This document shows, piece after piece, positions 53,175 through 64,000 of a stretch of 64,000 bases of DNA. Numbering within the stretch: position 1 is the first letter of the stretch; every line of letters starts with the position of its first letter. The notes beneath the pieces were generated by a model. It was not told the DNA's origin and ran no database searches. It was given only the letters and a program-made list of their open reading frames with translations. The translations under genes were made by a program, and so were the position numbers. The stretch is from Haemonchus contortus (Eukaryota; Nematoda; Chromadorea; Rhabditida; Trichostrongylidae): contig LS997565.1 of NCBI GenBank assembly GCA_000469685.2, forward strand, positions 37,661,819-37,725,818. Direction: 5' to 3'.

Positions 53175-55148
53175 TTGTTTGACAGGGTTAGTCAACAATA
53201 AACGTTCTTCACAAAGTTGCTCTTCTTCTAATGATTGCGAGTCAAACAGAAATATTCGAAAACACATTTCCAGTCAAAATTGTCTATGTAATGCAAATTG
53301 CCGAAAATTCATTTTGTAAACGAGAAATCAGAAAAATTAAAGCGTGCGCGGAAGTTCGTGAAATTCGTTCTAGAGTACTTTGATTCTGCTGACGTTTCCT
53401 TTCCCAAGCGAAGGCTAAATCGCATCTATTTTGAAGAGCTTGGCGACCATCATGAGAAACTCGACAATTGCTTTCACCTCATAAAAGTTTTCACACTTTC
53501 ATTCTTGTTCAAATGAGCCCTCTGATGAGCTCGACTCGACTGTGGCTTTGTCGATCATGTGTTGATGCATTGGCACCATATCGCGCTTTCACTCATTTCA
53601 TATAAATCAAAATCTATATTTTGGTGAGTGTTGTGAGAACACTATTTCATTTTCGGGGTTTCCCCGGGAGTATTCGAACAGCGTCTGTAAATCTATTCAA
53701 GTCATTCGATATACGGATATGATACATCCTCGCCATGATAAATCAAATGCGGGATCTTAATCTCTTTGCTCATCTCTTATGTGCTTGCTGCATTCACTGG
53801 TGGTGAAAATTGCATTGAACTCAAATGCGAAACGAAAAATCGGGCATACAGACCAACAACTGAGTTCATGACACCCCTCATTCTCCACAATATCTGAAAA
53901 ACTATAAACGTTTTCATCATTTATCTAAACTGTTTTTTTAACAGAGGGAAGAATTCTTTGCTCCACTAAAGCAAAGCCTGCATTCAACGCAGAGCCAATG
54001 TTAATTTACACTTGTATTCTATTGCAGAAGCTCCAGTGACTATGTTATTGCCCTCTCCCCTTTGACTATGATTCAAAACTAGTCTAACATGAGTTGGGAG
54101 GCCGCGAACTGCCCGTCATCGATTTGATAGGAATCTACATCTTCTTCTTCACTCTCTGCGCCCTTTTGTTCACACCATAGCCACCTTAACGCGGAGATAT
54201 GGTACACTAGACAGCAGAAAAATTATGGTCAATGAGCTCAATGCAGTGAGCTTGGAGATGGTCATATCCAAAATACAATCGATGGTTTATAAGTGGTGCA
54301 ATTCAAGAGCAGTTATATTCAAATAAAAGGCCCTAGAAAGAGTTGAATCCCACGAGTATCTATAAAGACAGACAGCTGAACATAACGAACACTTACTCCT
54401 GAACTTAATTCGAGAAACGGGCTGCATGGGCAGCCTTAGCTTCTATCAATCGCTGAAGCCATATGAACTTTTCATTACGCATTAGAAAGGAAGGTTGGTC
54501 TTCCTGAAGGTTAGCCGGCATCAATAATGACACCAAGGTATGCGAAACTAAGAATTGAAGGAGATATCGATTTTGACGCGCGTCAGTGCATGGTAATCGA
54601 AATACCGCGAGGTAGGCCATATACTTTGCTGGAAGGATGGCAGGTAGAGTGAGTATCCGAGTCAAGAAGTGACCTTCAAGAAACAAAAAAAAAACTGCAG
54701 GTACGATCGCCGACTCGGTCGGCCGATTCGTTGGCCAAGTGTTTCAAAGGAAGCGGCCTTCATTGGATGCAAGTCGCGAAGATCGGGCGGTATGGAAGAG
54801 CTGTGTTCCCCACTGAGAAGACCGCTAGACGCTTGGACCATCAAAGTACCAAAGTAAGAATGGAAGGAAGTACTATATATGTAGCTTTCTATTATGCATT
54901 AGTATAATACTTAGCGAAATAGCGGCTTTTTTCTGTCGTTGTGGAAGAGTCGACATAGTGTTGTGCATATACCATATAATTGACCAACTATTGAAATTAG
55001 CCGCCTTTCGGATTCGAACTTCTTCTTTACCTCATGACTTCCACGCTGTCTTCGGATCAAAAAATGACATCAATGTCGAAGTCTATACAAACAAGCACGA
55101 AAGAATAGTAAGCTCGCGCGCGCAGCGGAGCGTGCCTTCGTCTACTTC
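53175..55148. other. Intergenic DNA with RTE fragment
   Basis: 2.0 kb between the ShKT pair and the LTR element. Holds the RTE tail at 54210-54870. A 72-codon open frame at 53298-53516 has no recognisable content. Confidence 0.5.
54210..54870 (+). mobile_element. RTE-type LINE 3' fragment
   Basis: Decayed reading frame with VYKWCNSRAVIF and ALERVESHEYL, parallel to the copy at 36990-37160. Its 3' end (AAGGAAGCGGCCTTCATTGG to ACCATCAAAGTACCAAAGTA) parallels that copy's 3' end at about 37570-37690. Many stops. Confidence 0.6.
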
Positions 55149-55506
55149 TGTGGAGAAACTACCAATTAGAATGAAGTTTATCTATAATCTGTCCAACACA
55201 GGTAACAAGTTAGGCACCAGAAAATAATACAGGCTAACAATGGAAATAGCAATACGACCTATGGGCAAAGAATAATGAGACAGACTACGTACAAAAGTAG
55301 AGCATCCCAAGGGGATATAATGTTGGTGACCAGGGCTCGCCCTCGTGGCTGATGCGAGACGATAGAAACCGCTCGCCGGTTGGGTATCCCGTCGACTCCT
55401 CGATGTCGTCTTCTTGGTCCGCGCTCCGCCCTGAAATTCCTTCATGAGTCATCTGAAAACATCAACATATGATCGCCGCGCTGGTACAGCGACAGCGCGG
55501 CTTACA
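55149..55506 (-). repeat. Putative 3' LTR
   Basis: Begins TGTAAGCCGCGCTG directly after the purine tract and contains near its start a perfect 9-bp stem (GCCGCGCTG/CAGCGCGGC, forward 55475-55483 and 55493-55501). A candidate end is ...CTCCACA at forward 55149, matching the TG...CA rule; this end is a guess because the 5' LTR is not in the window. Confidence 0.5.
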
Positions 55507-55522
55507 CCTCCCCCCTTTACCC
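55507..55522 (-). promoter_or_regulatory. Polypurine tract for plus-strand priming
   Basis: GGGTAAAGGGGGGAGG on the minus strand, 60 nt after the helicase stop and immediately before the TG of the putative LTR. Confidence 0.65.
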
Positions 55523-55581
55523 AATAGGAAAGCTACTAACATCTGAGAGCGGAAAAAAAGGAGCTTACCCAAGACGAGTGT

Positions 55582-58500
55582 CTAATGGTGTTGAAAATAA
55601 CTTGGAACTTGCGCCGCTGGGACGACGGCGTTGATTGAGTCCGCCCAACGCAGCAGAGTATTCCACACCGGCACTTGGCGGAGAGTCTCCGTCTGGCCTA
55701 TGATAAACTGGCCGTGCCGGGAACGAGTGACGGCGACGTTGAGACGGCGGTAGTCGTTTATAAATTCGCCCTCTGGGTCCTGTGAAAATTTAGTTTTAGT
55801 GGTCAATAAAATTACCACATCCTTCTCGCGTCCCTGCACTGAATCGACTGTCGTGAGCTCAAAGCCGAGGTCGCCCATCTCTTCCTTCACGTAGCGGTAC
55901 TGTTCCCTGTAAAAAAGCAATAACACATATGCTCTGTGCGGGGATTCCTACTCCGATCAGTCTGTCTATGAGATGGCGACAGATGATTGCTTCGTCCTCG
56001 TTATACAAGGATTTACTAGGGGCACGGACGGCGGTGCCCATCGCGTCTATGAACATGAATGGAACGTTGGGCGAGGGGAAGCGCATTCTGGTGAGGAGGA
56101 GAAGGCGAGCTTGCGCAATCGTACCGCTTACTAAAGTGCCCTCATAAGCGATAACATTAGGGAGTTCTATAAGCGCGAAAGGTAGTAACCAGGGGGGCTA
56201 CTGGGACCACCGGTGAGGTCAGGAGAAGGCTCATGACGCTGCGTGCGCCATGAAGAGCGGGATTTGAATTAGGCGGACATTTGACGTGCGGAGCGAGCTG
56301 GCGGATGTCGCCTATATAAACGTGGCGCGCGTGAGATAAACGTCCGGCGATGGTCAGGAGGGCTGGTTCCGGTATTTGGGAAGCCTCATCACCTATTACA
56401 GTGATGAAGGAGGAGATGTAAGACTTAAAAATGCCGGAACGGGATGTTGAATTAAGCAGGGAAGAGGTTGTCATGCATAAAACAGAGGGGCGATTCACCG
56501 CAAACAATATTTTTACCATCCGCTTGAGTGTGCGGGACACGTATTGTTCCGCTACTTCGTACTCGTCCCTCTCATCATCCGTCATCCCGGGGATAGCGTC
56601 GGGGTTGCCAATGTAGTTCTCAACCAAGGAGCGATACCGTTTAAAACGACGGCAGACCTCCAGATCCTCTTGCGACAGCTGATGCCTAAATCGGTCTCCT
56701 AGGGTAAGAAGTACCTTGCTAAGGTCCACGGGCGTTAAGGTGAGGTTGTCCGCCGCAGCCGTATCCGAAATGTGGCGAACCACTTGCATGTCGGGGAAGT
56801 CCTCCAATGATAACAGCGTCTCTGTAAATTGAGCTACCGCCACGTTCGTTGATGTCTAACGATGACGGTAGTCGTGGGGGTTCTAGCTGACAGGGCTGCT
56901 ATAAGAGATCCCACCAGTGTTTTGCCGGTGCCAAAAGCAGCTTGGATGGCTACCAGTGGGATGCGACTTGCACCTATTCGGATCGCGTCACGCTGGTCGG
57001 GGGTCAACGTAAGGGTACGTTGATTGACCCGGAATGACCGTGCCTCCTGAGATGGGGCTGGAAGGGAGCGGAGATATTCCTGCTCACTGGCGCCCGCCTC
57101 CTGGTTGGAACAAAGGATGTTGATCACCTGGTCACCCATGGAATACGGATTAAGGCCTGCGAAAATATCCAGACGTGACACCAGGTCATAAATAGGGTTG
57201 GCTGCTACGTTGGCCCGGCTCAGACGAATACAAGCGTCAAAGACACGAGACCCATCAGAGTCACGCCCGTTTTGCCGAATAGCTCGCAGGAAAGTGTGGT
57301 TGGCCCAGGGGAAGGCTTCGAGGGTAAGGTTGAGCTGCTTACGGTCGGAAAAATTGACGAGGGTGACCACCTTAGCCCAAACCAAACTGGGAGAACCAAC
57401 CACCCAAAGAACTACGTGCCGACCAGGAGCCCATCCAGCTTCGGAAGCCATGTCGGTGAGGGTGAATTGGATCCGAATCGGGTGCCAGAGGGGATAAACT
57501 AGCGTAACATCCCGCAAATGAGTGCGACGATCGTCGCCGGCGGCATTTATAGCCGCGAGCGCTGCGCAAGCTGCGTTAGAGATGCGACCAAGTTTGCGCT
57601 TGGATCCCGTCGGATCTCGGTGGAAGTTATCGAATCGCTGGAGCCGATCAGCGCACCATTCGCGATCACTGTGCGGCAACAGGAAGACCCGTGTGGGGAG
57701 TATTCCTTCTTCCGGGTGCATCGAAAAGAACCGACGGACGGTGGCCACCAGGTGCTCTCTCGCTTCTAATGATACCGGAGGTTCGCAGAATCGCATGGCT
57801 GAGGAGACGTTTACGCGGGAATTCGCCCCCACAATGTCATACTGATGCAGACGTCTGAGGTTAAAATTGCAAAGCGCGGGAGTAACCGTGACTGCATCCG
57901 GGGAACCCTCAAACACTGCTCGAGCCTGTGTAACGTGATTGTTCCGTTTCGTGAGGGAGAGGATTACGCCATATACAGGATCGGGGCGGTTAGTAATGGT
58001 CACGAACGCATAGTGGGCCGCTCTGAAGAAGAAGGAGGCCGTGGTTTCGAGGGCCGTTGTCCGAGGTATAGAAGCCTTTTTAAGGGTGTCCCCGGGGGAT
58101 TCGAGAGCCTGAGGTGTCGGTTTGACGTCATATACCCAAACAAAATCCTTAACCGAAACGAGAGACTTATTGAAACCACGACAGCCTGCTTCGATGTCAA
58201 TACCGAACCTGTCTAGGAGAATACAGTGGAGGTCACGTCTATCCGGGCCCATGATGAAAAAGTCCTTTGCTTCCAGTACAAGGCCTGACCCGTAACCTGT
58301 GGAAACCACCTGATATAAAACCGGATGGATGGAATTAAAGGTACGTGGTTTAGTGATGTACTGGTGGGGTCGGTTGAGGTCTGCGTGTATGAAAGCAACG
58401 TCGACATCTTCATAGGTACCCGCCATCATCTGGTCAATAACCTGCTGGGACTGCTCACGGAAGCGGACAGTGTCGTCTAAGTGCGGCAGCTCAATGAAGG

Positions 58501-59443
58501 GAATTGATGTTGGCAACTTATTCTCCTTGAAAACTACCTGCGGAAATAGTGACTTATTGAAGCGCTTCGAGAGATATCCCGAGTCAGGCAGGTGGCGGTA
58601 CAAGTTTACATCGAGATCCGTGGTGACCGTAGGTGGATTTAGGTGAAGGTGGTGAAGCGGGCGAGGATTTACGAACTGCGCCCACGGATGGTTGCTAATC
58701 CAAGGGTGAGTGAAGCCTTCTGGGGTCTCCCGAGGTAACTGCGAGGTACTCAATTGAGGCAGGGAACCGGCCAGAACTACTGGCGCCGCAGGAGGTGCAG
58801 CAGGTGGTGCCGCGGGAGGTGCTCTTGGGGCTCCACGTCCTCTTGTGGCGGATCCGCGCGTAGGTGGCCGCGAGGTAGCAGGTCGAGCTCTCGATGAACC
58901 GGATGTGGGGGGTCGCGAGGCGGGAGCTCCACGCGCAGATCCACGCGAGGAGGATGGCGCATCCGCTCGAACTGGCTGGCGGCTAGATCCGCTGCGACGC
59001 AGCTTAGGTGGAGGGGCTGGTGAATGGTCTGCTTCCTCTTCTACCTCCATAGGGTGTGGGGGAGACAGGTGCGCTACTGCCAGCTGTTCCAGGGAGGCAG
59101 TCATGTTCGCGAGCGATGATTTACGAGGCTGCTGGGACTTAGCTTTCCGGGCTGGCTGCTCTACGGTGGAGGAGCTAGACTGGCTGCTCGGAGTAGGTGA
59201 GCGACGCGAGCGCGACTCTAGTGCTACGGGGGCTCCCCATCGAACCTGTAAGACCTGAGTCTCTGGGTTCTGAGAGGATACCGTATCCTTGCTCTGAAAA
59301 CTTGAACCTTGTGCCTCGGGCACCGGTTCAGATGTGTCCATGACGGAAACCTCCTCGGTTGAAACCTCGGAGAGGATATTTGTTGCTTCGGCTGCTACGC
59401 AACCATTGTTCACTCCGTCGGTCGACGTGCGACTCGACGACAT
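55582..59443 (-). CDS. Retroelement ORF3: proline-rich N-terminus fused to UPF1-like SF1 helicase, frameshifted
   Basis: An unbroken 869-codon frame (59443-56834) begins MSSSRTSTDGVNNG. It has a low-complexity Ser/Pro/Ala region (residues about 90-230, with APPAAPPAAPPAAP), then a novel globular part, and reaches Walker A AAFGTGKT near residue 840. The helicase then continues in other frames: 56843-56157 (VAVAQFTETLL, DEASQIPE as Walker B), about 56160-55930 (NVIAYEGTLVSG) and 55926-55582 (VDSVQGREKDVVIL as motif V; RRLNVAVTRSRHG as motif VI). The order is that of UPF1/DNA2/NAM7 helicases, which unwind nucleic acid with ATP. Frame changes fall near 56860, 56165 (also losing part of the YRMHP-like motif) and 55920 (a T run), so this copy is probably inactive. 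The stop lies 60 nt from the purine tract of the element. Confidence 0.8.
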
Positions 59444-59997
59444 ATTATTGGTATCATCCGCTACGCGGCTCAGTAAAAAAAGGTTGCCTTACCGCGAATC
59501 GAATATAGCACACCAGAAATAAAAGAGATGAAAGAAGAACGTACTGCAATTGAGCAAAAGTCGGGTCTTTGTAATTACCTATAACATGTACCGTAAACGA
59601 GATAATACAAAAAAAACAGAAGTCGATTGTTAGAGAGGAATCACTTATCAGATGTAGAAGAAAATAGGATACGACGCGAGATATATGTACATGAATGCAT
59701 TAAATGGCAAGATGTGACGTCGAAGAAGAGTAGAAACGTATATGAAAAGGCAAGAAAAGGAAGAAGAAATTGGAGGACAGTTGATGAGCGATTGATGAGG
59801 AGGGGCTGTTTAAATGAGTTAAGTGGGCGTGTCATTCGAGGAGACTAACAGATAAAGGCAATGGCATTTAAACATGTGCGAATGCCAGAGCGCCGAAGAA
59901 AAACAAAGGAGCCTGGCATGAGAAAGAAACTCGTGAGAGACCGTAAACTCAACGAAGCGAGTTGAACGGAATTTGAATTGGTTACTGACCGTACCGG
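59444..59997 (-). other. Pyrimidine-rich spacer between integrase and helicase ORFs
   Basis: On the coding (minus) strand this 554-bp stretch is rich in C/T runs (TTTCTTCTTCC-like) and has no purine tract, no TG...CA LTR and no open frame of note. It could hold a splice acceptor or leader for the third ORF. A GACCGGTACGGTC palindrome overlaps the pol stop. Confidence 0.5.
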
Positions 59998-62900
59998 TCA
60001 AAGCGATGTACGTCTCAATCTGAAGCGAGTATTATACGAATGCGAGGGTGCCGAAGGTGCGGGAGAAGGAGACTGATCAACGGTATGACCGTAGCCTTCC
60101 ACGGGACTGTCGACTGCTTCGGCTGCAGTAAGAGCAAGCTGTTCTGGTTCCGGAAGCCATGGGGTAGTGAAAACAGGTCCTGACAGGATTTGACATGGCT
60201 TAACTTGATTCATATGAACTTTCTTAGGTGCCGACTGCGGAGAGGAGACGCTGACTATGATTAGATGAGGGGGATCTACCTTAATCACACGAAACTGACC
60301 CAGCCATGGGTAACAAAGCTTTTGGGACAGGCCTACCTTGGGGGCCAGGTCACGAAGATATACTCGATCGCCCTCCTTAATGGATAGGGGAGAAAGATGG
60401 GTGCGATCGTGTTGCGCTTTGAACTTCATTCTTTGACGTTCGTTAAAAGACATTGCTGAACGCCACGCTGCATGAAGGGTAGTGACCAGATTTTGAACGT
60501 AGAATCCCGAGTCATCCGCTGGAATGTGGTTCTCCAAATCGTGTTGGATGAGCAGGTCGATATTAAACACGGGGTCGCGACCAAACATAAGAAAAAAGGG
60601 AGTATTATTGATGCTTGAATGAACCGAAGTATTGTACATAAACGCACAAGCACATACATACTTGTCCCAATCCAGTTGGTTCTCGTTGATATAAGTACGG
60701 AGCATTGGGTGAAAAGTGGCGAAAATCCGTTCGCACGCGCCGTTACCTTCGTGATGGTAGGGGGTACAGTAATATCTATGAATGCGGAGAAACCGTCCTA
60801 ACTCAGACATTACATCGCCTTTGAAGTATGAGGCATTGTCCGAGATAAGCTGGGTCATAACGCCAAACTTTAATATACACTCGGACACAATAGCCTGCGC
60901 TACCGTAACCGCCGTGCAATCTGGCAGCGGCATAGCAATAACATATTTGGAGAAATGGTCTATCATCGCTAGTATATACTTATTACCCGCTTCGGACACG
61001 TGGAGCGGTCCGGTCAAGTCAATGTAAACCTTATCGAAGATCGCCTCACTCACTACGGGTATCAGATGTTCGCGATTGGTGGGATTAGGCCTTTTGCGCT
61101 GACATGCTTCACAAGAGCGAACCAGCGAGAAGATATCTTCGGCCATATGAGGCCAAAAATACTTGCGTGCGACCTTCGCGAGAGTTTTCTTTCAGTTGAA
61201 GTGTCCTCCAGAGGAAGGGCTGGTGTGGAATGCCAAGTAGATGGGCTCTTTAAGCTTGTCTGGCACTAATAGTCGTTCGAAGCGGAAGGGTGCGGAGTCT
61301 GTTTGGCGGTCAACGTAATAGACGCAACCATTCTTCCGTTTCACGCATTTTTCGGCAATGGCCAGCCACTCCGTCTTTTGTTGGTCGCTAAGAAAGGGAG
61401 GGAATCGCTGTGTCTCTATGAAAAAGAGGATAGCGGAACAGAACTGGTGATTTCTTTGCTCTTGCAGAGCGTCGTAGGGACGAATCGCATGAAGAGGACC
61501 TACGCAATAAATAGAAGGTCGTATCGAATATGCTACGGGCACGGCGGTATTGATGCTGACAGGAAACTCGACTATGTCCTCTGCTTCAGGTGTGCCGTCC
61601 TGGAACCTGACACGGGAATCTACGGCTCGGGACAAGGCGTCAGCTACGACGTTAGACGACCCTTTCAGATATTCTATAGAAACATCGTAACTCTGCAGCT
61701 CAACGACCCACCGTGTTAAGTTGTCATGCGTCTTATTATGTTTTAAGAGGAACGTGAGCGGACGATGGTCGGAGTAGATGGTAGTGTGATTACCGTATAT
61801 GGTGGTACGAAAAAAACGTAGCGCACTCACGATTGCGAATAATTCTATGTGGGTGGGACTCCATTTTTGCTGAGATTCCGATAGCATTTTACTAAAGTAA
61901 CCGATGGCAACGAATTGTGGGTCCGTATCCGAATGACGTTGAAACAAGGCCGCTCCTACCGCATATTGGCTGCCGTCAGTATGAAGGAAAAATTCCTTAT
62001 CCTGTGGGAATCCCAAGCATGGTTTCGACGTTAGCTGAAGCTTAAGCCGTTCGAAGGCCTCCTGCTGCTCCGGTCCCCACACAAATTTCGCCTTGTCCTT
62101 TAAGAGGGCATACAAGGGAGCCGCAACTAACGCAAAATTTGGAATGAACTTCCTGAAGAAGTTGGCCATGCCTACAAATCCTTTCACGGCTTTTGTCGTG
62201 GTAGGCGTGGGGAATTCTGCGATGGCACGAACGTTCCTAGCCGCGGGTGAATAGGAGGCGCCAGAGATCTCGTGGCCTAAAAAGGTAATGCGGGTGCGGG
62301 CTATTTCTGTCAATTTCTTACCGGACGCCTTAACGTTAAAAAGGCGGAATCGGTAGAAAACCTTACGTAAGGATTGGAGATGGTTGGGAAAATCCTTGTC
62401 AAATATGACGATATCGTCCAGATAAGCGAGGCAATTATTCTCTAAGCCTGCTAGGATGCGTGCCATGGCCCGAGAAAAGTAAGCTCCCGCATTTTTGAGA
62501 CCGAAAGGGAGGTACACGAATTGGTAGATACCCCGATGTGTTGCCCAACCACATTTCTGTTGGCTCTCCGGAGAGAGAAGGAGTTGCATATACCCTGATG
62601 CCAAGTCCAGAGTGGTATAAAATTTGTGACCGGCTATCTTAGTTAAGATATCCTCAATGCGCGGCAAAGGGTAGTGATCGGGTACGGTAACACTGTTCAA
62701 AGGGCGAAAGTCTAGACAGACTCGCAAAGAACCGTCCTTTTTCTTAACGAGAACGGTGTTGTGCACCCAAGGTGTGTCACTTTCGACAATACGCCCCGCA
62801 CGGAGTAACTTGTTAATGTGATCGTCTAATTCCTTTTGGAATTTAACGGGAATGCGCGGAGGGCGGAATCGGGTTTGAGGGGTATCGGTCGTCGTCTTGA

Positions 62901-64000
62901 TAACGATTTCAGACTCTTCATAGGAACCGAGATCGTAAGAACCAGTGGAGATGCGATCACGGAACTCATAGAACAACTGAGCCAATTGGCTTCGTTCTTC
63001 GTCAGAGACTTCTGCGAAAGACAGATCGACTTTGCAGGAGTCGATGATGTTTGTTGTTTCGGGGCGGTCGGCCCTCACCGTAGCATCACCTACGAAGGGA
63101 GGTAAATTGGACTGAGAATGAGAAAGAGGTAAAGCGTCATTACTGTCAAGAGGAACAGCTAATGATATCTGTTGTCCCTTATAGAGCGTTTCTGGTCGAG
63201 ATGAAGGATTAGATATCAACAGAAGGGGGTCAGCAGCATTGATTACTGCTGGAGAAACCATTAGTGATTTGCTTGACAGCTTGTCATCTTGAGAAACTAA
63301 CACTAGCGAAGTTGGGCAGGTCTGCTCCGTTACGCAATGGACAAGAGTCTCGGATGACGGTGGGAGTACGGTAGTCTCAGCAACACGAACAGACATCGTC
63401 TGCTCGGCAAGTGGCGAAGGGTCTGAGGGGGACGCGCACAATATTTTCAAGTGGTGATCTGCAAAGCGTAGAGTAGAGTTATCATAGTCGATAGTCCAAG
63501 GTGGTAACCTACGAAGGAGGTCATTGCCTAGAATAATGTTATAGGCATCCGCTACGTCGGGAATGCAAGCGGACTTTGTAAAGTAGACTGGATGCTCAAA
63601 CGATAGCGACCCGATTTCAAACGAAAGGGTTGCAAAGCCCAAAAGTTGGACAGGAACTCCTGCCATACCTACTGCGCTAGTAACATCGCTTTGAAGCAGC
63701 TGGAATGCTCCAAATAAAGGAATAGTATCTACCGAAGTGAGAGTTATGGAGGCACCGGTGTCAACAAGGGCCAATACTTGCACATGGTTAACTCGAATAG
63801 GAACCTGCGCGACAAAGAAACGATCACGGTGCGATAAATATAAAACATTGACGGAGCTCATGATTGCACGAGGAGGCCATGAGGAAGAGGCATCAATTTT
63901 AAGACAAGCTAACGGAACCGATTGTGACATCGACTGAGAAGATATATTAGAGGATATCGAAGGGCGTGGCTGATTGGCTAATGAGAGTGGCTGAGAAGCA
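59998..64000 (-). CDS. Ty3/gypsy Pol polyprotein (PR-RT-RNase H-INT), one in-frame stop, 5' end outside window
   Basis: One reading frame runs from the window edge to 59998, broken only by TGA at forward 61194-61192. Counting from an internal Met at 63930: retropepsin DTGASITL near residue 57; reverse transcriptase about 350-560 with LVKKKDGSLRVCLDFRPLN and YLDD at 503-506; RNase H from about 650 (HTDGSQYAVGAAL, IYSDHRPL). After the TGA come the integrase zinc-binding CEACQRKR, catalytic-core segments YIDLTGP, LISDNASYF and NGACERIF (D, D, E), and a basic C-terminal region with EGDRVYLRDLAP. No chromodomain seen. Pol matures by its own protease and copies and inserts the element. The frame stays open to 64000, so it begins further right. 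Confidence 0.93.

Larger units (their letters stand above)
51893..53253. repeat. Large inverted duplication carrying two ShKT genes
   Basis: Left arm about 51893-52425 and right arm about 52715-53253 are reverse complements with scattered differences, around a central 290 bp of unique sequence. Each arm contains a complete two-exon gene transcribed away from the centre. Homology continues through exons, intron and 3' flank. Confidence 0.9.
55149..64000 (-). mobile_element. Ty3/gypsy-type LTR retrotransposon with a third (helicase) ORF, 5' end outside window
   Basis: Reading on the minus strand: pol (64000 to 59998), a 554-bp spacer, a helicase ORF (59443 to 55582), a purine tract (55522-55507) and a putative 3' LTR (55506 to about 55149). 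gag, the primer-binding site and the 5' LTR are beyond position 64000. Domain order PR-RT-RNase H-INT is that of Ty3/gypsy. The element is clearly GC-richer than its surroundings. That the helicase belongs to the element is inferred from strand, spacing, the tract/TG immediately after its stop, and the lack of any LTR signal between integrase and helicase. Confidence 0.72.

Noticed and set aside
53298..53516. 72-codon open frame after the ShKT pair
   Set aside because: No signal peptide, no domain and no supporting splice structure.
57198..59258. Plus-strand open frames over the helicase region
   Set aside because: Shadows of the long minus-strand ORF in GC-rich DNA.
59444..59997. LTR directly after integrase
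   Set aside because: I looked for a purine tract followed by TG on the minus strand and found only pyrimidine-rich sequence.

Overview
The window is nuclear DNA of a nematode, most likely a clade V (rhabditine/strongylid-type) worm. The evidence is short phase-matched introns with TTTCAG-type acceptors, trans-splice-like acceptors just before start codons, a nematode cuticle collagen, ShKT proteins, and clear relatives of C. elegans genes. Intergenic and intronic DNA is full of decayed mobile elements. All gene models below were assembled by eye from splice signals and reading phase.

Layout. 88-3868 (+): 3' part of sas-6 (centriole cartwheel protein), with a mariner remnant in one intron. 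4314-12145 (-): a LACTB-type serine beta-lactamase-like gene. One of its introns holds the complete iscu-1 gene (6682-8020, +). 12314-13362 (-): icap-1 (ICAP-1/ITGB1BP1-like PTB protein), 168 bp upstream of LACTB with operon-like spacing. 14912-16565 (+): pas-5 (proteasome alpha-5), complete. 16566-22415: no gene seen, only repeats. 22416-44209 (+): a 22-kb, 14-exon DUF4139/F37C4.5-like gene. One of its introns contains a two-exon cuticle collagen gene on the opposite strand (26901-27828), and another (9.5 kb) is packed with SINE, Penelope-like and RTE remnants. 48319-51835 (+): an enoyl-CoA hydratase/isomerase family gene. 51965-53174: two intact small secreted ShKT genes, head to head in a large inverted repeat.

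55149-64000 (-): a Ty3/gypsy-type LTR retrotransposon that runs off the right edge. Its pol (protease, RT, RNase H, integrase) is interrupted by one in-frame TGA. After integrase, where an env gene would sit, lies a long third ORF encoding a proline-rich N-terminus fused to a UPF1-like superfamily 1 helicase. That ORF ends 60 nt before a purine tract and a TG that looks like the start of the 3' LTR, and I see no LTR signal between integrase and helicase. A helicase in the env position of a gypsy-type element is the most unusual thing here.

Repeats: at least a dozen fragments of one tRNA-derived SINE family (A/B boxes, shared ~300-bp body) occur on both strands across the window. There are also two long-palindrome MITEs with target-site duplications, further hairpins, RTE LINE pieces and a Penelope-like GIY-YIG piece.
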